Shown here in pieces: positions 46,969 through 47,648 of a stretch of DNA of 47,648 bases. Origin of the DNA: an uncultured Nitrospira sp. (lineage in GTDB: Bacteria; Nitrospirota; Nitrospiria; Nitrospirales; Nitrospiraceae); NCBI GenBank assembly GCA_902500785.1, contig CABVRW010000021.1, positions 9,869 to 57,516 of the forward strand, written 5' to 3'. Position 1 is the first letter of the stretch, and each line of letters begins with the position of its first letter. Position numbers and translations under genes: made by a program. The notes under the pieces are model-generated. The model was not told the origin of the DNA, did no database searches, and was given only the letters and a program-made list of their open reading frames with translations.

Positions 46969-47244
46969 CTAACATTCGCTGCCTCGATCATTGACCAGTG
47001 CAGATCGGAGAATGGTGTAGTCCAAAGACAGCTCGGCGACGCGATGTTTCAGTCGCCGGTTCTCTAGTTGCAAAGACCGTAAGTGGAGAACAGGGTCCAG
47101 GGTGGTGGAGAGGTGCTTCGCCCGCCAACGATAATAGGTGCTGGCAGAAATCCGATACTTCTTGCATACGCGCTTGATCCCACCCTTGATCCGTCCCTCT
47201 TTTAGGATCTGCAACTTCTTTTCTTGAGTGAATCGAGACAGCAT
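46969..47244 (-). CDS. Stand-alone IS3 OrfA-like helix-turn-helix protein (paralogue)
   Basis: 91 residues. Helix-turn-helix with VCKKYRISASTYYRWRAKHL (about 26-45) and a zipper-like tail (LRSLQLENRRLKHRVAELSLD). No OrfB, terminal inverted repeats or slippery A6G site is near. The gene sits directly upstream of the first EPS gene of locus B, 163 bp before the fused transferase. It matches the 98-residue protein at 21577-21873 in domain layout and in the C-terminal ALV...S-C pattern. Whether it is a regulator or a relic is not settled. Confidence 0.75.
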   Translation of the reverse strand: MLSRFTQEKKLQILKEGRIKGGIKRVCKKYRISASTYYRWRAKHLSTTLDPVLHLRSLQLENRRLKHRVAELSLDYTILRSALVNDRGSEC

Positions 47245-47648
47245 CAGTCGATAGTTTCTGAATACACCCTACGGTATGAACGTGCGCAGCAACATGAGGG
47301 CAAGAATGTCTGTGAACGCATCCCTCTCACTTGCAATGTGAGTCGCTGACGGGGGGCACTTATACAGAGGAGAACTGCCGGGCGCATCGGATAGAGGTGC
47401 CGTTCATTAAGGAGAACCCAGCACAAACGTACGGGTATGGTTGTGCTGGTTCGGATGCGAACAAATGGTTGCTAGTCTGGGACGAGAAAATGTCAGCAAT
47501 AATTCTGCTGTGATTCTGCGACCCTGCAATTCACGGTTGCGACAACGACCTAGTAATCACACTAGTGACCCATCCACATGAATGCCAGTGCACAATAATG
47601 CACATCTATTTATTTTCATATTAACCGAGCAGCTTATCGGCTAGAAAT
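47245..47648. other. Intergenic region upstream of locus B
   Basis: About 404 bp without a convincing gene. It contains the large inverted repeat at 47418-47449 and smaller dyads: CTCAC/GTGAG (47326-47342), CTAGT/ACTAG (47550-47565) and GTGCA/TGCAC (47588-47603). The last 60 bp are clearly more AT-rich than the rest, as for a promoter or region boundary. On the minus strand TATAAG near 47350 is a possible -10 box, without a convincing -35. Confidence 0.5.
47418..47449. promoter_or_regulatory. Large inverted repeat upstream of locus B
   Basis: CCAGCACAA (47418-47426) and TTGTGCTGG (47441-47449) are perfect 9-bp arms around a 14-nt loop. With one bulged base the arms extend to 12 bp (GAACC...GGTTC). 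It lies about 175 bp before the OrfA-like start, where it could act as an operator or as an RNA hairpin in the leader. No T-run follows on either strand, so it is not a simple terminator. Confidence 0.5.

Noticed and set aside
47244-47426. 60-codon minus-strand frame upstream of the OrfA-like gene
   Set aside because: No ribosome-binding site or family features, Cys/Arg-rich random composition, and it runs through the dyad-containing leader.

Overview
The window is almost entirely a large cell-surface polysaccharide (exopolysaccharide, EPS) region. It carries about 39 genes, nearly all on the minus strand. Base composition is moderately GC-rich. Gene content (Wzx/Wzy-type polymerisation genes, PEP-CTERM-style outer-membrane beta-barrels and short Wza-like export proteins, NusG-like antiterminator, sigma-54-like promoters) suggests a Gram-negative environmental bacterium. 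Nitrospirota, for example Nitrospira, is my best guess; this is an inference from protein character, not a database result. No rRNA, tRNA, CRISPR array or complete mobile element was seen.

Locus A (about 1-18.1 kb, minus strand, running right to left from 18.03 kb) is a complete Wzy-type assembly line. It holds a BY-kinase/chain-length protein, a Wzx flippase, a Wzy polymerase, three GT4 glycosyltransferases, a PglC-like phosphoglycosyl transferase, a PglD/NeuD-like acetyltransferase, a PhyH-type dioxygenase, a FemAB/BioF2-like acyltransferase, a GNAT acetyltransferase, a DegT/PglE-like aminotransferase, a YdcF-like protein, a CapD/PglF-like 4,6-dehydratase and, running off the left edge, a large SLBB export protein. 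The PglF-PglE-PglD-PglC-PglA-like set points to a repeat unit primed with a di-N-acetylbacillosamine-type diamino sugar.

Middle region (18.1-24.4 kb): two isolated plus-strand genes for secreted TIM-barrel glycosidase-like proteins, each preceded by a good sigma-54-type -24/-12 element, flank a minus-strand trio. The trio is a NusG/RfaH-like regulator, a lone IS3 OrfA-like helix-turn-helix protein and an outer-membrane beta-barrel.

Locus B (24.4-47.2 kb, minus strand, running right to left from 47.24 kb) is a second, largely parallel EPS machine. It starts with a second lone OrfA-like protein, then a fused nucleotidyltransferase-like/LbH/phosphoglycosyl transferase, a Wzz/BY-kinase-like protein with a damaged P-loop, a methyltransferase, a secreted GH26-like protein, a GT39-like membrane protein, GT4, epimerase, Wzx flippase, O-antigen ligase/polymerase, GT2, short export protein, outer-membrane beta-barrel, GT4, aldo-keto reductase, GMC oxidoreductase, epimerase and the GDP-fucose pair gmd-fcl. 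Many genes overlap by ATGA or TGATG, so these are tightly coupled operons.

The most interesting points are the paired stand-alone OrfA-like proteins in the leading part of both EPS transcription units, the sigma-54-like promoters, the unusual three-part phosphoglycosyl transferase fusion, the degenerate kinase, and the acylation/oxidation module embedded in the bacillosamine pathway.
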